From CAZBQG01 sp964493945 (GTDB taxonomy: Bacteria > Pseudomonadota > Alphaproteobacteria > Rhodospirillales > UBA2165), in assembly GCA_964493945.1 (NCBI GenBank), contig CAZBQG010000027.1:1-24156 (forward strand): DNA of 24,156 bases, given 5' to 3'. The notes under the pieces were generated by a model, which was given only the letters and a program-made list of their open reading frames with translations, was not told the origin of the DNA and ran no database searches. The position numbers and the translations under genes were made by a program. Shown here piece after piece: positions 7,301-16,280 of this stretch. The first letter of the stretch is position 1, and every line of letters starts with the position of its first letter.

Positions 7301-9397
7301 TTGGCTACCAAAAGCAGACGCGTTTGCATCGATGTGGGCGGAACCTTTACCGATTGTCTGGTCCTGGACGAGGCCGGAGCACTCAGCCAGTTCAAGGCCC
7401 CCACAACCCCAGCCGATCCGTCCCGGGGGTTCATGGATTCCCTGGAAAAGGCGGCCGGGCATTTTGATCTGTCCCTCGGGGATTTCCTGGCCAGCATCGA
7501 AGTTCTGGTCCATGGCACGACGCTTGCCACCAACACTTTGCTGACCGGGACCGGTGCCAAGCTGGGCATGCTGACCACCAAGGAATTCCCCGATATTCTT
7601 GAAATGCGCCGGGGCATCAAGCCCGTCGAGCTGTCCTTATACAATGTCTTTATCCCCCCTAATGAGCCCCTGGTGCCCCGCCACCGGCGTATGGAGGTGG
7701 AAGAGCGCACATTGTACACGGGCGAAATCCAGACGCCGTTGAACGAAGCTGAAGTCGAGGCGGCGGTGGCTGATCTAAAGGCCGAAGGCGTGGAGGCCAT
7801 CGCCATTTGCTTTCTTCATTCCTATGCCAATGGGGAGAACGAGCTCAGGGCAGCGGAGATCGTCGAAAAGACGGCGCCGGAAATCTACGTCTCCACCTCC
7901 CATGAGACCCTGCCGGTCTGGCGTGAGTTCGAGCGCTACAACACGACCGCCGTCGGCGCCTATATCGGGCCCGCCGTTGCCCATTATCTGGCGGCCCTTG
8001 AAGAGCGGCTGAAAACGACAGGCTTTGGCGGCACATTTCTGCTGATGCTGACCAATGGCATGGTGCAGACCCTGGATTATTGCCGCCACCGGGGCATTTA
8101 CCTGTTGCATTCGGGGCCGGCGGCGGCGCCTGCCGCGGCAGTCTATCTGGGTGGGCTGTTGGGCACGGGCAATCTGTTGAGCGTGGATATGGGGGGCACC
8201 AGTTTCGATGTCTGCCTGGTACAGGGCGGCGAGATTCCCACCACCACGGAAAACTGGCAGGCCGATCAGCGCATCGGCATCAAGATGGTGGATATCCGCA
8301 CGGTGGGTGCGGGCGGCGGCTCCATCGCCAACATCGATGCGCTGGGATTGCTCAAGGTGGGCCCGGAAAGCGCCGGCGCCGATCCCGGCCCGGCCTGCTA
8401 CGGGCAATCAACTCTGCCGACGGTGACCGATGCCGATCTGGTGCTGGGCTATATTCCGGATGATTATTTTCTGGGTGGCGAGATGGAAGTGGATCCCGAA
8501 CTTTCCCGGAAATCCATGAAAATAGTGGGCGGGCCATTGGGTCTGGATGAGATGGATACGGCCCAGGCCATTTTTGACACCGTCAACACCACCATGGCCC
8601 ATCAGATCACCCAGGCTTCGACCAAACAAGGTTATGATGTGCGCGACTTTCAGATGGTGGCCGGCGGCGGCGGCGGCGCCATCCATGCCGGCTTCATCGC
8701 CGAATTTCTGGATATCCCCAAAGTATTGATCCCCTCAGTCTCGGCCCTCTACAGCGCCTTTGGCATGTTCGCCATGGATCTGGGCCAGGATTATGTCAGA
8801 ACCTGCGTGTCGCGCCTGGGCGACGTGGACCCGGCCACCGTCGATGGGCATTACCGGGCCATGGAAGAAGAGGCCCGCACCGCCTTCGCCGCCATCGGCG
8901 TCTCCGCCGGTGATCTGACCCTGCGGCGCACAGTGGAGATGCGCTATATCGGGCAGTTTTCCGAAGTGGAAGTGGAGATGGCCACGGGCGATATTTCCCA
9001 AGCGGAAATCACCGCCGCCGCCGCCGCCTTTGGGGACCGGCATAAGGAGCTCTACACCTTTTCCATGCCCTGGAAAGGGGTGGAGATGCTCAATCTCCGC
9101 CTCAAGGCGACGGCGCCCAAAGTGCTTTTTAATCTGCGCGAAATAGAAACCGGTGACAAAGACCCCGCCCCCGCCCTGAAACGAAGACGCATCTGCCGCT
9201 TCCAGGACAAAGACGTGGATACGCCGGTCTATGACGGCGGGCTGCTGAAGGCAGGCAACGTGATCAACGGGCCGGCAATCATCGAAGAGCCGACAACCAC
9301 CGTGGTGATCCCCGCCGTCTTTCAATGCACCACCGACGGCTACAAGAATTATTTACTGACCCGGCGCGAAGGCGCCGGCGTGGGAGATAAATCATGA
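7301..9397 (+). CDS. hyuA: hydantoinase/oxoprolinase subunit A (HyuA family)
   Basis: The 698-residue subunit belongs to the ATP-dependent amidohydrolase/carboxylase superfamily that includes N-methylhydantoinase, 5-oxoprolinase, caprolactamase and acetone carboxylase. It carries the ASKHA ATP-binding signatures: CIDVGGTFTDCLVL near residues 9-22 and SVDMGGTSFDVCLV near 293-306. GAGGGSIA and a late GGGGGAIHAGFIAEFLDIPKV segment follow. It would phosphorylate or activate the substrate in complex with HyuB. I chose TTG 7301 because GGGGGAGG lies 8 bases upstream; the frame is open back to 7259. The stop overlaps the hyuB start (ATGA), indicating translational coupling. The length suits HyuA; the small third subunit of acetone carboxylases is not nearby. 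The substrate is unknown. Confidence 0.92.
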   Translation: MATKSRRVCIDVGGTFTDCLVLDEAGALSQFKAPTTPADPSRGFMDSLEKAAGHFDLSLGDFLASIEVLVHGTTLATNTLLTGTGAKLGMLTTKEFPDILEMRRGIKPVELSLYNVFIPPNEPLVPRHRRMEVEERTLYTGEIQTPLNEAEVEAAVADLKAEGVEAIAICFLHSYANGENELRAAEIVEKTAPEIYVSTSHETLPVWREFERYNTTAVGAYIGPAVAHYLAALEERLKTTGFGGTFLLMLTNGMVQTLDYCRHRGIYLLHSGPAAAPAAAVYLGGLLGTGNLLSVDMGGTSFDVCLVQGGEIPTTTENWQADQRIGIKMVDIRTVGAGGGSIANIDALGLLKVGPESAGADPGPACYGQSTLPTVTDADLVLGYIPDDYFLGGEMEVDPELSRKSMKIVGGPLGLDEMDTAQAIFDTVNTTMAHQITQASTKQGYDVRDFQMVAGGGGGAIHAGFIAEFLDIPKVLIPSVSALYSAFGMFAMDLGQDYVRTCVSRLGDVDPATVDGHYRAMEEEARTAFAAIGVSAGDLTLRRTVEMRYIGQFSEVEVEMATGDISQAEITAAAAAFGDRHKELYTFSMPWKGVEMLNLRLKATAPKVLFNLREIETGDKDPAPALKRRRICRFQDKDVDTPVYDGGLLKAGNVINGPAIIEEPTTTVVIPAVFQCTTDGYKNYLLTRREGAGVGDKS

Positions 9398-11133
9398 GCG
9401 AAATCCATCCCACCACCGTTTCCACGGTGTGGCATGCCATGCAGACCATCTGCAAGGAAATGCGCCATGTCATGGACCGCACGGCACAAAATTTTCTGAT
9501 CACCCAGCTCCATGATCAGTCTGCCGGCATCTTCTTGGCCACCGGTGAAACCATCGCCGTGCCCGAAGGATTGCCGGTCCAGTTCCTGGGCAGCCAGTTT
9601 CCCGTGCGCGATCTGATGAAGAAATTCGAAGGCAACATCAATCCGGGCGACGTATTCCTGACCAACGATCCCTATCACGGCGGGCATAATTGCCATCTGC
9701 CCGATTGGGGCTTCTTCCGGCCAATATTTTACGAGGGTGATCTGCTGTTTTTCACCCTGGCCCGGGCCCATCAGCAAGACACCGGCGGATCATTCCCGGG
9801 CGGCTATTTCCCCGACGGCCACGATATTCACGCCGAAGGCATCATCATCCCGCCCATGAAAGTGATCGAGGCGGGCGTCGAGCGGACGGATATCTTTGAG
9901 TTGATCTGGAACAATGTACGCTTCCCTGAAGGGGTGCGCATCGACAATTACGCCATGATCGCATCCACCAAAATTTGTGAGGACCGGGTGGTGGAATTGC
10001 TGGGCCGCTACGGAAAGGATACGGTTCTGGGCTGCGTCAACGAGATGACAGAGCGCACCCAACGGGCCGTCGGTGCCGCCATCCGCCAAATCCCCGACGG
10101 GGTATATGAAGGTGCGGCGGCCACCGATGATGACGGCACAGAGCTGGACGTCCCGGTCTGGGTGCGGGTTAAACTGACCATCGCGGATGACCGCATGATT
10201 ATGGATTTTTCCAAAAGCGACGCCCAGCGCAAGGGGTTTGTCAATTGCGTCTATGCCGCCACCTATGCCAATGCCGTCGGCGCCGCCATTCTCACCTTCA
10301 ATCCCGAACTGGCCCCTTATCACAACGAAGGCACGCTCCGCTGCATGGAAGTCATCGTGCCCAAGGGCTTGGTGGTCAATTGCGAATATCCGGCGACAGT
10401 CGGGGCCTCGCCGGTCAATATGGGCGCCCAAATCCGCGAAGCTGTGCTGGAAGCCTTGTCCAAGGCACTACCGGAACGGGCCATTGCGGCGCTGGGCAAA
10501 CACCGGGGTGATTACGTCTTTGCCGTCGATCCCCGCAGCGGTGAACGTTATGTGCGGACATCGTTCGATTATGACGGCAGCGCCGGCGCCGTTTGGGGCC
10601 ATGACGGATTTCAGGGCCTGCTGGGCGGGCAGTTGGGTGCCGTGACCCGGGGCGAGATCGAGGAAATGGAAATCCGCATCCCCTGGCATATGCTCAAGCT
10701 GCGCATGGTGCCCGACTTTTCAGGTGTCGGGCGCTGGCGGGGCGGGCCGGGTGTGCATTGGGAGGCCATCAACCAGGGCAGCGACGGCAAGATGGCCACC
10801 GGCTCGTCCGACGGCGACGAGGTGCTGGGCTTCGGTGCCGTCGGCGGCGGCGAAATGCCGCCCTGTCGAACCTATATCCAGCGCGGCGGGAAAATGATCC
10901 GGGTCAAGCCCCACCGCATGGTGGAGATCAAGACCGGCGACGTGCTGGTCAAACATTCGGCCGGCGGCGGTGGTGTCGGAAATCCGACGGATCGGGATCC
11001 GGAAGCCGTACGTAAGGATTTGCAAAACGGACTGGTCAGCGCCGAGGCGGCGTTGGACACCTACCGGGTGGTGGTGGATCCGGACAGCCTGGAGATCGAT
11101 GAAGCGGCGACCAGAAAATTGAGGGGAGAATAA
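9394..11133 (+). CDS. hyuB: hydantoinase/oxoprolinase subunit B (HyuB family)
   Basis: The 579-residue partner of HyuA has the usual length for HyuB. It starts with the family pattern DRTAQNFLITQLHDQSAGIF and shows the conserved LTNDPYHGGHNCHLPDW segment near residues 88-104, rich in His and Asp as expected for the metal-bound active site. The end region contains GRWRGGPG and HSAGGGGVGNPTDRDPEAV, typical of the family C-terminus. Together with HyuA it should carry out ATP-dependent opening, hydrolysis or carboxylation of a cyclic amide, lactam or ketone. The 4-base overlap with hyuA and the 4-base gap to the E1 alpha gene show a tightly coupled operon. Confidence 0.92.
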   Translation: MSEIHPTTVSTVWHAMQTICKEMRHVMDRTAQNFLITQLHDQSAGIFLATGETIAVPEGLPVQFLGSQFPVRDLMKKFEGNINPGDVFLTNDPYHGGHNCHLPDWGFFRPIFYEGDLLFFTLARAHQQDTGGSFPGGYFPDGHDIHAEGIIIPPMKVIEAGVERTDIFELIWNNVRFPEGVRIDNYAMIASTKICEDRVVELLGRYGKDTVLGCVNEMTERTQRAVGAAIRQIPDGVYEGAAATDDDGTELDVPVWVRVKLTIADDRMIMDFSKSDAQRKGFVNCVYAATYANAVGAAILTFNPELAPYHNEGTLRCMEVIVPKGLVVNCEYPATVGASPVNMGAQIREAVLEALSKALPERAIAALGKHRGDYVFAVDPRSGERYVRTSFDYDGSAGAVWGHDGFQGLLGGQLGAVTRGEIEEMEIRIPWHMLKLRMVPDFSGVGRWRGGPGVHWEAINQGSDGKMATGSSDGDEVLGFGAVGGGEMPPCRTYIQRGGKMIRVKPHRMVEIKTGDVLVKHSAGGGGVGNPTDRDPEAVRKDLQNGLVSAEAALDTYRVVVDPDSLEIDEAATRKLRGE

Positions 11134-11137
11134 CCAT

Positions 11138-12163
11138 ATGACCGAACTGACAAATGAACGGCGCCGGGACCTGTTCGAACGCATGCTGGTCATGCGCCGC
11201 TTCGAAGAATCCGTGGCCACGCTGTCGAAGGAACACAGCTTCGGCCATTTCCATTTATACATAGGCGAGGAGGCCACCGGCGCCGGGGCCATCGAAGCGT
11301 TGGAGCAAGGTGATCTGACCACCAGCACCCACCGCAACCACGGCCATATCGTCGGGCGCGGGGCCGATGTGGGCGGCGCCCTGGCCGAAATCATGGGCCG
11401 GGAGGGCGGGCTCAACGGGGGCTTTGGCGGCACCCTGCATCTGACCGACCGGGAATCGGGATTTCTGTCCACCTCCGCCGTGGTGGGGGGGTCCATCGGC
11501 CTGGCCACCGGGGCGGGCTTTGGCCTCAAGCGTCAGGCCCAGACCCGCGTCGCCATGGGTTTCTTTGGCGATGCCGCCATGGAGGAAGGGATTGCATTTG
11601 AATCGCTGAACCTGGCTAAGATCTGGTCCCTGCCGGTCATCTATATATGCGAAAACAACAGCCGGGGCGCGCTGGGCTCCAGCGCCGGCGAATTTACAAC
11701 CTCCTCCATGGCTACCGGGCGGCTGTCCAACATACCGGAATCCGTGGGCATCACGTCCGAAGTGGTGGATGGGGCTGATCCGGAGGCCGTCTTCGCCGCT
11801 GTCAGCGCTGCCGTCGCCCACGCCAGGAACGGCGAAGGGCCGGCCTTCATCGAGGCCATGACCGAACGCTGGCCTGGATCACGCCCCCTTTGGCCCAAAC
11901 TATCGACGGGCATTACTGACTTGGCGGCAGCCTGGGATGAAAGCCTGATCGGCGGCGAGCACGGCGATTGGATTAGCAATCATGATCCGATCTTGAGTTA
12001 CGCCAGGGCGCTGAGCGAAAGTCATGGCTTTGAACAGGCCAGGCTTATGGAGATCGACCAACAAGTTCTTACCCAGATGGAGACGGCCAGCGCCTTCGCT
12101 GTCGCCAGCCCCCTTCCCGATCCATCCATCGCGCTGGGCGGTGTCTTCGCCGGAGGAGCATGA
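11138..12163 (+). CDS. 2-oxoacid dehydrogenase E1 component, alpha subunit (AcoA/PdhA-like)
   Basis: The 341-residue subunit should bind thiamine diphosphate with the beta subunit and decarboxylate a 2-oxoacid or cleave an acetoin-like ketol. Family features are MLVMRRFEE near residue 16, HLYIGEEATGAGAIEAL, STHRNHGHIVGRGAD, GGTLHL and the diphosphate/metal motif running from GD at 144-145 to NN at 173-174. Two departures stand out: the motif reads GDAAMEEG rather than the common GDGAxxEG, and the usual Ser/His loop after the motif is replaced by RGALGSSAGEFTTSSMATG. The C-terminal ~80 residues are atypical. The start has GAGGGGAGA 7 bases upstream. The stop overlaps the beginning of the beta gene. 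No E2 or E3 gene lies in the window. Confidence 0.88.
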   Translation: MTELTNERRRDLFERMLVMRRFEESVATLSKEHSFGHFHLYIGEEATGAGAIEALEQGDLTTSTHRNHGHIVGRGADVGGALAEIMGREGGLNGGFGGTLHLTDRESGFLSTSAVVGGSIGLATGAGFGLKRQAQTRVAMGFFGDAAMEEGIAFESLNLAKIWSLPVIYICENNSRGALGSSAGEFTTSSMATGRLSNIPESVGITSEVVDGADPEAVFAAVSAAVAHARNGEGPAFIEAMTERWPGSRPLWPKLSTGITDLAAAWDESLIGGEHGDWISNHDPILSYARALSESHGFEQARLMEIDQQVLTQMETASAFAVASPLPDPSIALGGVFAGGA

Positions 12164-12165
12164 TC

Positions 12166-13137
12166 ATGGGTAAAATGAATTACGCCGAAGCGATGTTCGA
12201 GGCCCTCTACGAAGCTATGGGCGAAGACCCTTCCATCAGCGTCGTCGGCGGCGCTATGTTCGGCTTGGGCCCCCAACGGAGCCTGACCAACCGGTTGCGG
12301 GAAGATTACGGCGACCGGTTTTATGACCCGCCCGTGTCGGAAGGCGCCTGCGTTTCCATCGGCATCGGCGCGGCCATGGCCGGCGAGCGTCCGGTGATCG
12401 CCATCGGCACGGCCAGCTTCTTCTTCGAGGCCTGGTCCCAGGCGGTGAACGAGGCGGCCAACGCTCATTACATGTCGGGTGGCCAGATTTCCGTGCCCGT
12501 TATCTTTCACATGCTGCACGGCATCCGGGGCGGCGGCGGCGCCCAGCACAGCCACAGCATCCACGGTATGTTGTGGAATGCACCGGGCATCCAGATCGTC
12601 ATGCCCGCCTCGCCCGCCGATGCCCAGGGCCTGATGCGTAGCGCGCTCAAAAGCGGTAACCCGACGGCCTTCATCGATCATGGCAAGCTGTTGGGGATCG
12701 AGGGTGAGGTGCCGGACGGTGCGCACACGGTTCCCTTCGGCAAGGCCGATATCAAACGCGTCGGCAAGGATGTAACCGTGGTGGCGATTTCCTACCAAGT
12801 GCGAGAGACCCTGGAGGCTGCCGAACTTCTGGCCGGTGACGGAATTGACATTGAAATCGTCGATCCCCGCACCCTGGTTCCTTTGGACCGGGACGCAATC
12901 TTACAATCAGTGGCCAAGACTGGCCGGCTGGTGGTGGTGGATGAGGCCAATATAAGCTGTGGGGCGGCATCGGAAATCGCGGCGATCGTTGCCGAAGAGG
13001 GCTTTGATCTTCTCAAGGCCCCCATCCGCCGGGTCGCCAGGCCCGATATACCGGTGCCCTTCTCGCCCAGTCTGGAGCCCGAAGTCACCCCCAATGCAGC
13101 CAAAATCCGCGACGCGGTCCGGTTGGTTATGGGCTGA
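12166..13137 (+). CDS. 2-oxoacid dehydrogenase E1 component, beta subunit (AcoB/PdhB-like)
   Basis: The 323-residue subunit completes the E1 active site. It contains DPPVSEGACVSIGIGAAMAG with the cofactor-activating Glu at residue 59, HYMSGGQISVPVIF, and AQHSHSIHG with the expected catalytic His at residue 128. The C-terminal transketolase domain reads VVAISYQVRETLEAAELL, then DIEIVDPRTLVPLD and later PDIPVPFSPSLE. The usual GEDV near the N-terminus is replaced by VGGAMFG, hinting at a divergent substrate. ATG 12160 overlaps the alpha stop but would leave GGAGG only 3 bases away; ATG 12166 gives 9-base spacing and is preferred. Its TGA abuts the TGA of the convergent SDR gene with no gap. Confidence 0.88.
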   Translation: MGKMNYAEAMFEALYEAMGEDPSISVVGGAMFGLGPQRSLTNRLREDYGDRFYDPPVSEGACVSIGIGAAMAGERPVIAIGTASFFFEAWSQAVNEAANAHYMSGGQISVPVIFHMLHGIRGGGGAQHSHSIHGMLWNAPGIQIVMPASPADAQGLMRSALKSGNPTAFIDHGKLLGIEGEVPDGAHTVPFGKADIKRVGKDVTVVAISYQVRETLEAAELLAGDGIDIEIVDPRTLVPLDRDAILQSVAKTGRLVVVDEANISCGAASEIAAIVAEEGFDLLKAPIRRVARPDIPVPFSPSLEPEVTPNAAKIRDAVRLVMG

Positions 13138-13887
13138 TCATCCGCGCCCGATAAAGGGCATTTTGGTGGCCATCACGGTGAGGAACTGCACATTGGCATC
13201 CAGCGGCAGGCTGGCCATGTATTTCACCCCGTCTGCAACGCATTCCACATCCATGAGGGGTTCGGGGCGCACGTTTCCGTCGGGCTGAAGCAGCCCGTTT
13301 GGCATATTTTCGCTCATGGGGCTGACCGCGTTGCCGATATCGATCTGACCGCAGGCGATATCATATTTCCTACCATCCAGGGAAGTGGCTTTGGTCAATC
13401 CGGTGATGGCATGCTTGGTCGATGAATAGGGCGCCGAATTGGGCCGGGGGGTCTGGGCCGAGACGGAACCGTTATTGATGATCCGCCCACCCATGGGGCC
13501 TTGCGCCTTCATGATTTTGAAGGCCTGCTGGGTGCATAAAAAGCTCCCCGTCAGATTGGTGTTGACCACCGCCATCCATTGTTCGTGGCTCAGGTCTTCC
13601 AGCAGGGTCCCCCGGGTGCCGATTCCCGCATTGTTGAACAACAGATCAAGCCGCCCGAAACGCTCTTTTGTTTTGGCGAACAAATTTTCGACGGCTTCCG
13701 GATCGCCCACATCGGTAGGGACAGCCAGGATCTCGGCGCCAAGTTTTTCCCCAACCGCCGCCACCTCCTCCAATGCCTCGGCCCGCCGTCCGGCCAGAAC
13801 CAGGCTGTAACCTTCCCTCATCAGGGTAAGGGAAACCGCCTTGCCGATACCGCTGCCGGCCCCAGTAACCAGTGCAATCTTATTCAT
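13138..13887 (-). CDS. short-chain dehydrogenase/reductase
   Basis: The 249-residue NAD(P)-dependent oxidoreductase of the classical SDR family shows the cofactor motif TGAGSGIG at 8-15, LFNNAGIG near 83-90, catalytic Ser141 in NNGSVS and YSSTK at 154-158. An Arg pair (AGRRAEAL) after the second strand favours NADP(H), as family knowledge suggests. The substrate is not predictable. It is last in a minus-strand set behind the glutathione transferase (51-base gap) and the acyl-CoA ligase. The stop is directly adjacent to the E1 beta stop, so the two transcripts converge with no terminator between them. Confidence 0.92.
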   Translation of the reverse strand: MNKIALVTGAGSGIGKAVSLTLMREGYSLVLAGRRAEALEEVAAVGEKLGAEILAVPTDVGDPEAVENLFAKTKERFGRLDLLFNNAGIGTRGTLLEDLSHEQWMAVVNTNLTGSFLCTQQAFKIMKAQGPMGGRIINNGSVSAQTPRPNSAPYSSTKHAITGLTKATSLDGRKYDIACGQIDIGNAVSPMSENMPNGLLQPDGNVRPEPLMDVECVADGVKYMASLPLDANVQFLTVMATKMPFIGRG

Positions 13888-13907
13888 TATTTGCCTATCG
13901 CCTCAAA

Positions 13908-13923
13908 ATTGATCCCTATCAAT
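13908..13923. promoter_or_regulatory. inverted repeat ATTGAT-CCCT-ATCAAT ahead of the SDR gene
   Basis: Two exact 6-base arms with a 4-base loop lie in the 51-base gap between the transferase stop and the SDR start. The spacing resembles a dimeric regulator or FNR-like half-site pair (TTGAT-N4-ATCAA). As a hairpin it is AT-rich and has no T-run. It could control the SDR gene separately from its upstream neighbours. Chance occurrence cannot be excluded. Confidence 0.3.
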
Positions 13924-13938
13924 CTTGAACCGCTCCAG

Positions 13939-14556
13939 TTAAAACGGCCCCCAGGCCCGCTCGATCGCCGGGCGGGCGGTGATGGTGTCGTGCCAACGTT
14001 TCAGATTGGGAAAATCATCCAGAGATATGCTCAGCATTTCGTGCTGATGCACATCGGGATAGGCCGAAATATCGGCGATGGAATAGCCGCCCGCCAGATA
14101 TTCGTTATCCGCCAGATGGGTATCGAAGACTCCCAGCATATCCAGATATTGGCCGGTATAATGTTCGATGGCCTGGGGCACTTTTTCCTTCATGCGCACG
14201 GCGAAATGGCCCAGTTGCTGGGCATGGGTGGTGAAGGTGGCCGAACCGAAAAACAGCCATTGATCCACATTGAGCCGCTCGATGGGATCGGTCGGATAAA
14301 GCCCCTTGTCGCTTTTGTCGGCCAGATACCGAAGGATCGCTCCGGATTCAAACAGGGTCACCCGTTGCCCGCCGGGGCCGTCGTCATCGACGATGGCGGG
14401 GATCTTGTGGCCCGGGCTGATTTTCAAGAATTCGGGCGCGAATTGCTCTTTCTTGGGGAGGGCTACGGGTTTGAGATTATGATCAAGCCCCGATTCCTCG
14501 ATCATTTGGCGCGCTTTGTAGCCGTTATCCGTGGTCCAGAAATATAAATCGATCAT
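13939..14556 (-). CDS. yfcG: YfcG-like glutathione transferase / disulfide-bond oxidoreductase
   Basis: The 205-residue cytoplasmic protein matches the Nu-class family of E. coli YfcG. The opening MIDLYFWTTDNGYKARQMIE keeps the Thr9 and Asn11 positions that bind glutathione in that class in place of a catalytic Tyr/Ser/Cys. EFLKISPGHKIPAIVDDDG and LFESGAILRYLADK form the rest of the thioredoxin-like domain. The helical C-terminal domain contains LAGGYSIADISAYPDV. Activity would be disulfide reduction or peroxide turnover with glutathione. GGAGGGAAG stands 3-5 bases before the start. It sits 95 bases behind the acyl-CoA ligase and 51 bases before the SDR gene. That gap to the ligase holds a short GC hairpin (GGCCC-GGGCT-GGGCC) but no clear terminator. 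Confidence 0.88.
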   Translation of the reverse strand: MIDLYFWTTDNGYKARQMIEESGLDHNLKPVALPKKEQFAPEFLKISPGHKIPAIVDDDGPGGQRVTLFESGAILRYLADKSDKGLYPTDPIERLNVDQWLFFGSATFTTHAQQLGHFAVRMKEKVPQAIEHYTGQYLDMLGVFDTHLADNEYLAGGYSIADISAYPDVHQHEMLSISLDDFPNLKRWHDTITARPAIERAWGPF

Positions 14557-14651
14557 TCTTCCCTCCCGCTGGTTGATGGCCCGGGCTGGGCCCTTGAACT
14601 ATTCCGCTCATTCTGCCCTGCCCGGACACTTTGCGCCAGCCTGTCTGGGCC

Positions 14652-16184
14652 TCACCCATAAATCCGCCGCAGCTCAGATTTCAAAATCTTCCCCATGGCG
14701 TTTTTCGGCATGGCCTCGACAAACTCAAAGCGTCTCGGAATCTTATAGCCGCCGATCTCACCCCGGCAAAAGGCGATCAGCCCATCCCCATCCAGCCCGG
14801 CATCGGGTTTGGCGACGATCACCGCCACCAAGGCCTCGCCCATCTTCGCGTCGGGCACGCCGATGACGGCGGTCTCGCCGACGCCCGGATGGCGGTAAAG
14901 GGCGGCCTCCACCTCGGTGCTGTATACGTTTTCCCCGCCGCTGACGATCATGTCCTTGGTGCGGTCCAGCAGATAGAGAAATCCTTCCTCGTCCATGCGC
15001 CCCACATCGCCCGTATGCAGCCAGCCGCCGTCCAGGGCCTGGGCGGTCTCAATGGGCCGGTTGAGATAGCCTTTCATCACGTTAGGCCCCCGGGCCAGCA
15101 CTTCGCCCGCTTCGCCGGGTGCCACGTCCTGGCCGTCCCCATCCACGATCCTGAGCCAGACCTGGGCTACCGGCTTGCCCGCCGAGGCCAGCAGATGCAG
15201 CTCGTCATTTTCAAGTGCGCGTTTGTGGGTCTGGTGATCCAGCACGGTGAGAATGGGTGTGGTTTCGGTCAGCCCGTAGCCCTGAAAGATTTCGACGCCC
15301 GGAAACCGTTCCATGGCTTCGCGGATCCAGGCCGCTGCCATGGGCGAGGAGCCGTAATATAAAAGCCTGAGGGCGGATTTGTCATAGCTGTCGAAATCGG
15401 GCGCATCCATGACCATGCGCAACATGGTAGGTGGCAGGACGGTCGCCGTCGGGCGCCTCTCCTGCAAACATTCCAGAAGTGCCGTGGGGCTGAACTGGGG
15501 CAGATAGACATGCCCGCCCCCCATCAGGGTGCAGGGCGTGCCCAACAGATCGGCGGAATGAAACAGGGGGGCCGCATGCAGCCAGATATCGCCAAAACCC
15601 AGACCCAGGGCAAAACCGTTTTGCTGGCCGTTGGCGATGATGTTGCGATGGGTCAGGCGCACCCCCTTGGCCCGCCCGGTGGTGCCGCCCGTATATAAGA
15701 GCATGGCGTCGTCATCTTCGGCGCCCTTATATGCAGCCATGGGTGCCGCGCCCACCAGCCCATCTTCCAGATTGGGCAAATTAGTTTCCGGCCCGGGAGG
15801 CCCATAGAGCACTGCGCCCGCCCGCCAGGGGGCCAGCAGACCGTCACTCAAAATGCCCTGAAAATCATCATCCACCACCACCCGTTCCACCTCGGCGTCG
15901 GTGAACATATCGGCTATTTCCCGGGGTGCCAGACGCCAATTTACCGGCACGGGCACGCAGCCCATCCAATAGCCCGCCCAATAAAGGGCAGCCGCCCGGT
16001 AGGTATTGGCCGAGATCACCCCGAACCGCCCGCCAGGCTCCAGGCCAAGCCCGGCCAAACAGGCGGCGGTGCGGGCCACCCGGTCCGTTAATTCAGCCCA
16101 GGTCAGATCGCCGTCTGCGTCCCGGATGGCCGGGCGGGTCCCGTAATGCTGGTGGGCGGCGCGCAAAATATCAGACAAGATCAT
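14652..16184 (-). CDS. AMP-forming acyl-CoA synthetase (class I adenylate-forming)
   Basis: The 510-residue enzyme activates a carboxylic acid to acyl-AMP and then acyl-CoA. It has the ATP-binding loop YTGGTTGRAKG at residues 164-174, YGLTETTP at 303-310, HTGD at 390-393, the hinge region DRTKDMIVSGGENVYSTEVE ending near 426, and the catalytic C-terminal Lys at 499 in PKNAMGK. The set is complete, so it should be active. Medium-chain, aromatic and long-chain acids are all possible substrates. The frame is open to 16247; ATG 16184 is preferred because the family begins at MILSDILRAAHQHYG and GGGGGA lies about 11 bases upstream. It is divergent from the DUF2249 operon across 96 bases in which I see no clear promoter. 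Confidence 0.9.
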   Translation of the reverse strand: MILSDILRAAHQHYGTRPAIRDADGDLTWAELTDRVARTAACLAGLGLEPGGRFGVISANTYRAAALYWAGYWMGCVPVPVNWRLAPREIADMFTDAEVERVVVDDDFQGILSDGLLAPWRAGAVLYGPPGPETNLPNLEDGLVGAAPMAAYKGAEDDDAMLLYTGGTTGRAKGVRLTHRNIIANGQQNGFALGLGFGDIWLHAAPLFHSADLLGTPCTLMGGGHVYLPQFSPTALLECLQERRPTATVLPPTMLRMVMDAPDFDSYDKSALRLLYYGSSPMAAAWIREAMERFPGVEIFQGYGLTETTPILTVLDHQTHKRALENDELHLLASAGKPVAQVWLRIVDGDGQDVAPGEAGEVLARGPNVMKGYLNRPIETAQALDGGWLHTGDVGRMDEEGFLYLLDRTKDMIVSGGENVYSTEVEAALYRHPGVGETAVIGVPDAKMGEALVAVIVAKPDAGLDGDGLIAFCRGEIGGYKIPRRFEFVEAMPKNAMGKILKSELRRIYG

Positions 16185-16280
16185 GATGTTGGTTTTCCCC
16201 CAGACGGTTGCCCATTGATAGTGCCTTTTCATACGCGCCCGGGTCAATTATATCAGCCTCTCCATTGCCGGATTAAATTC

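Noticed and set aside
7301..11133. Acetone carboxylase rather than hydantoinase
   Set aside because: The small gamma subunit is absent and subunit B is 579 residues, shorter than the acetone carboxylase alpha subunit; the general HyuA/HyuB call is safer.
16185..16280. FNR/NnrR-type operator in the divergent 96-base region before the hemerythrin operon
   Set aside because: An ATTGATA half-site is present, but no matching ATCAA half at proper spacing could be found.
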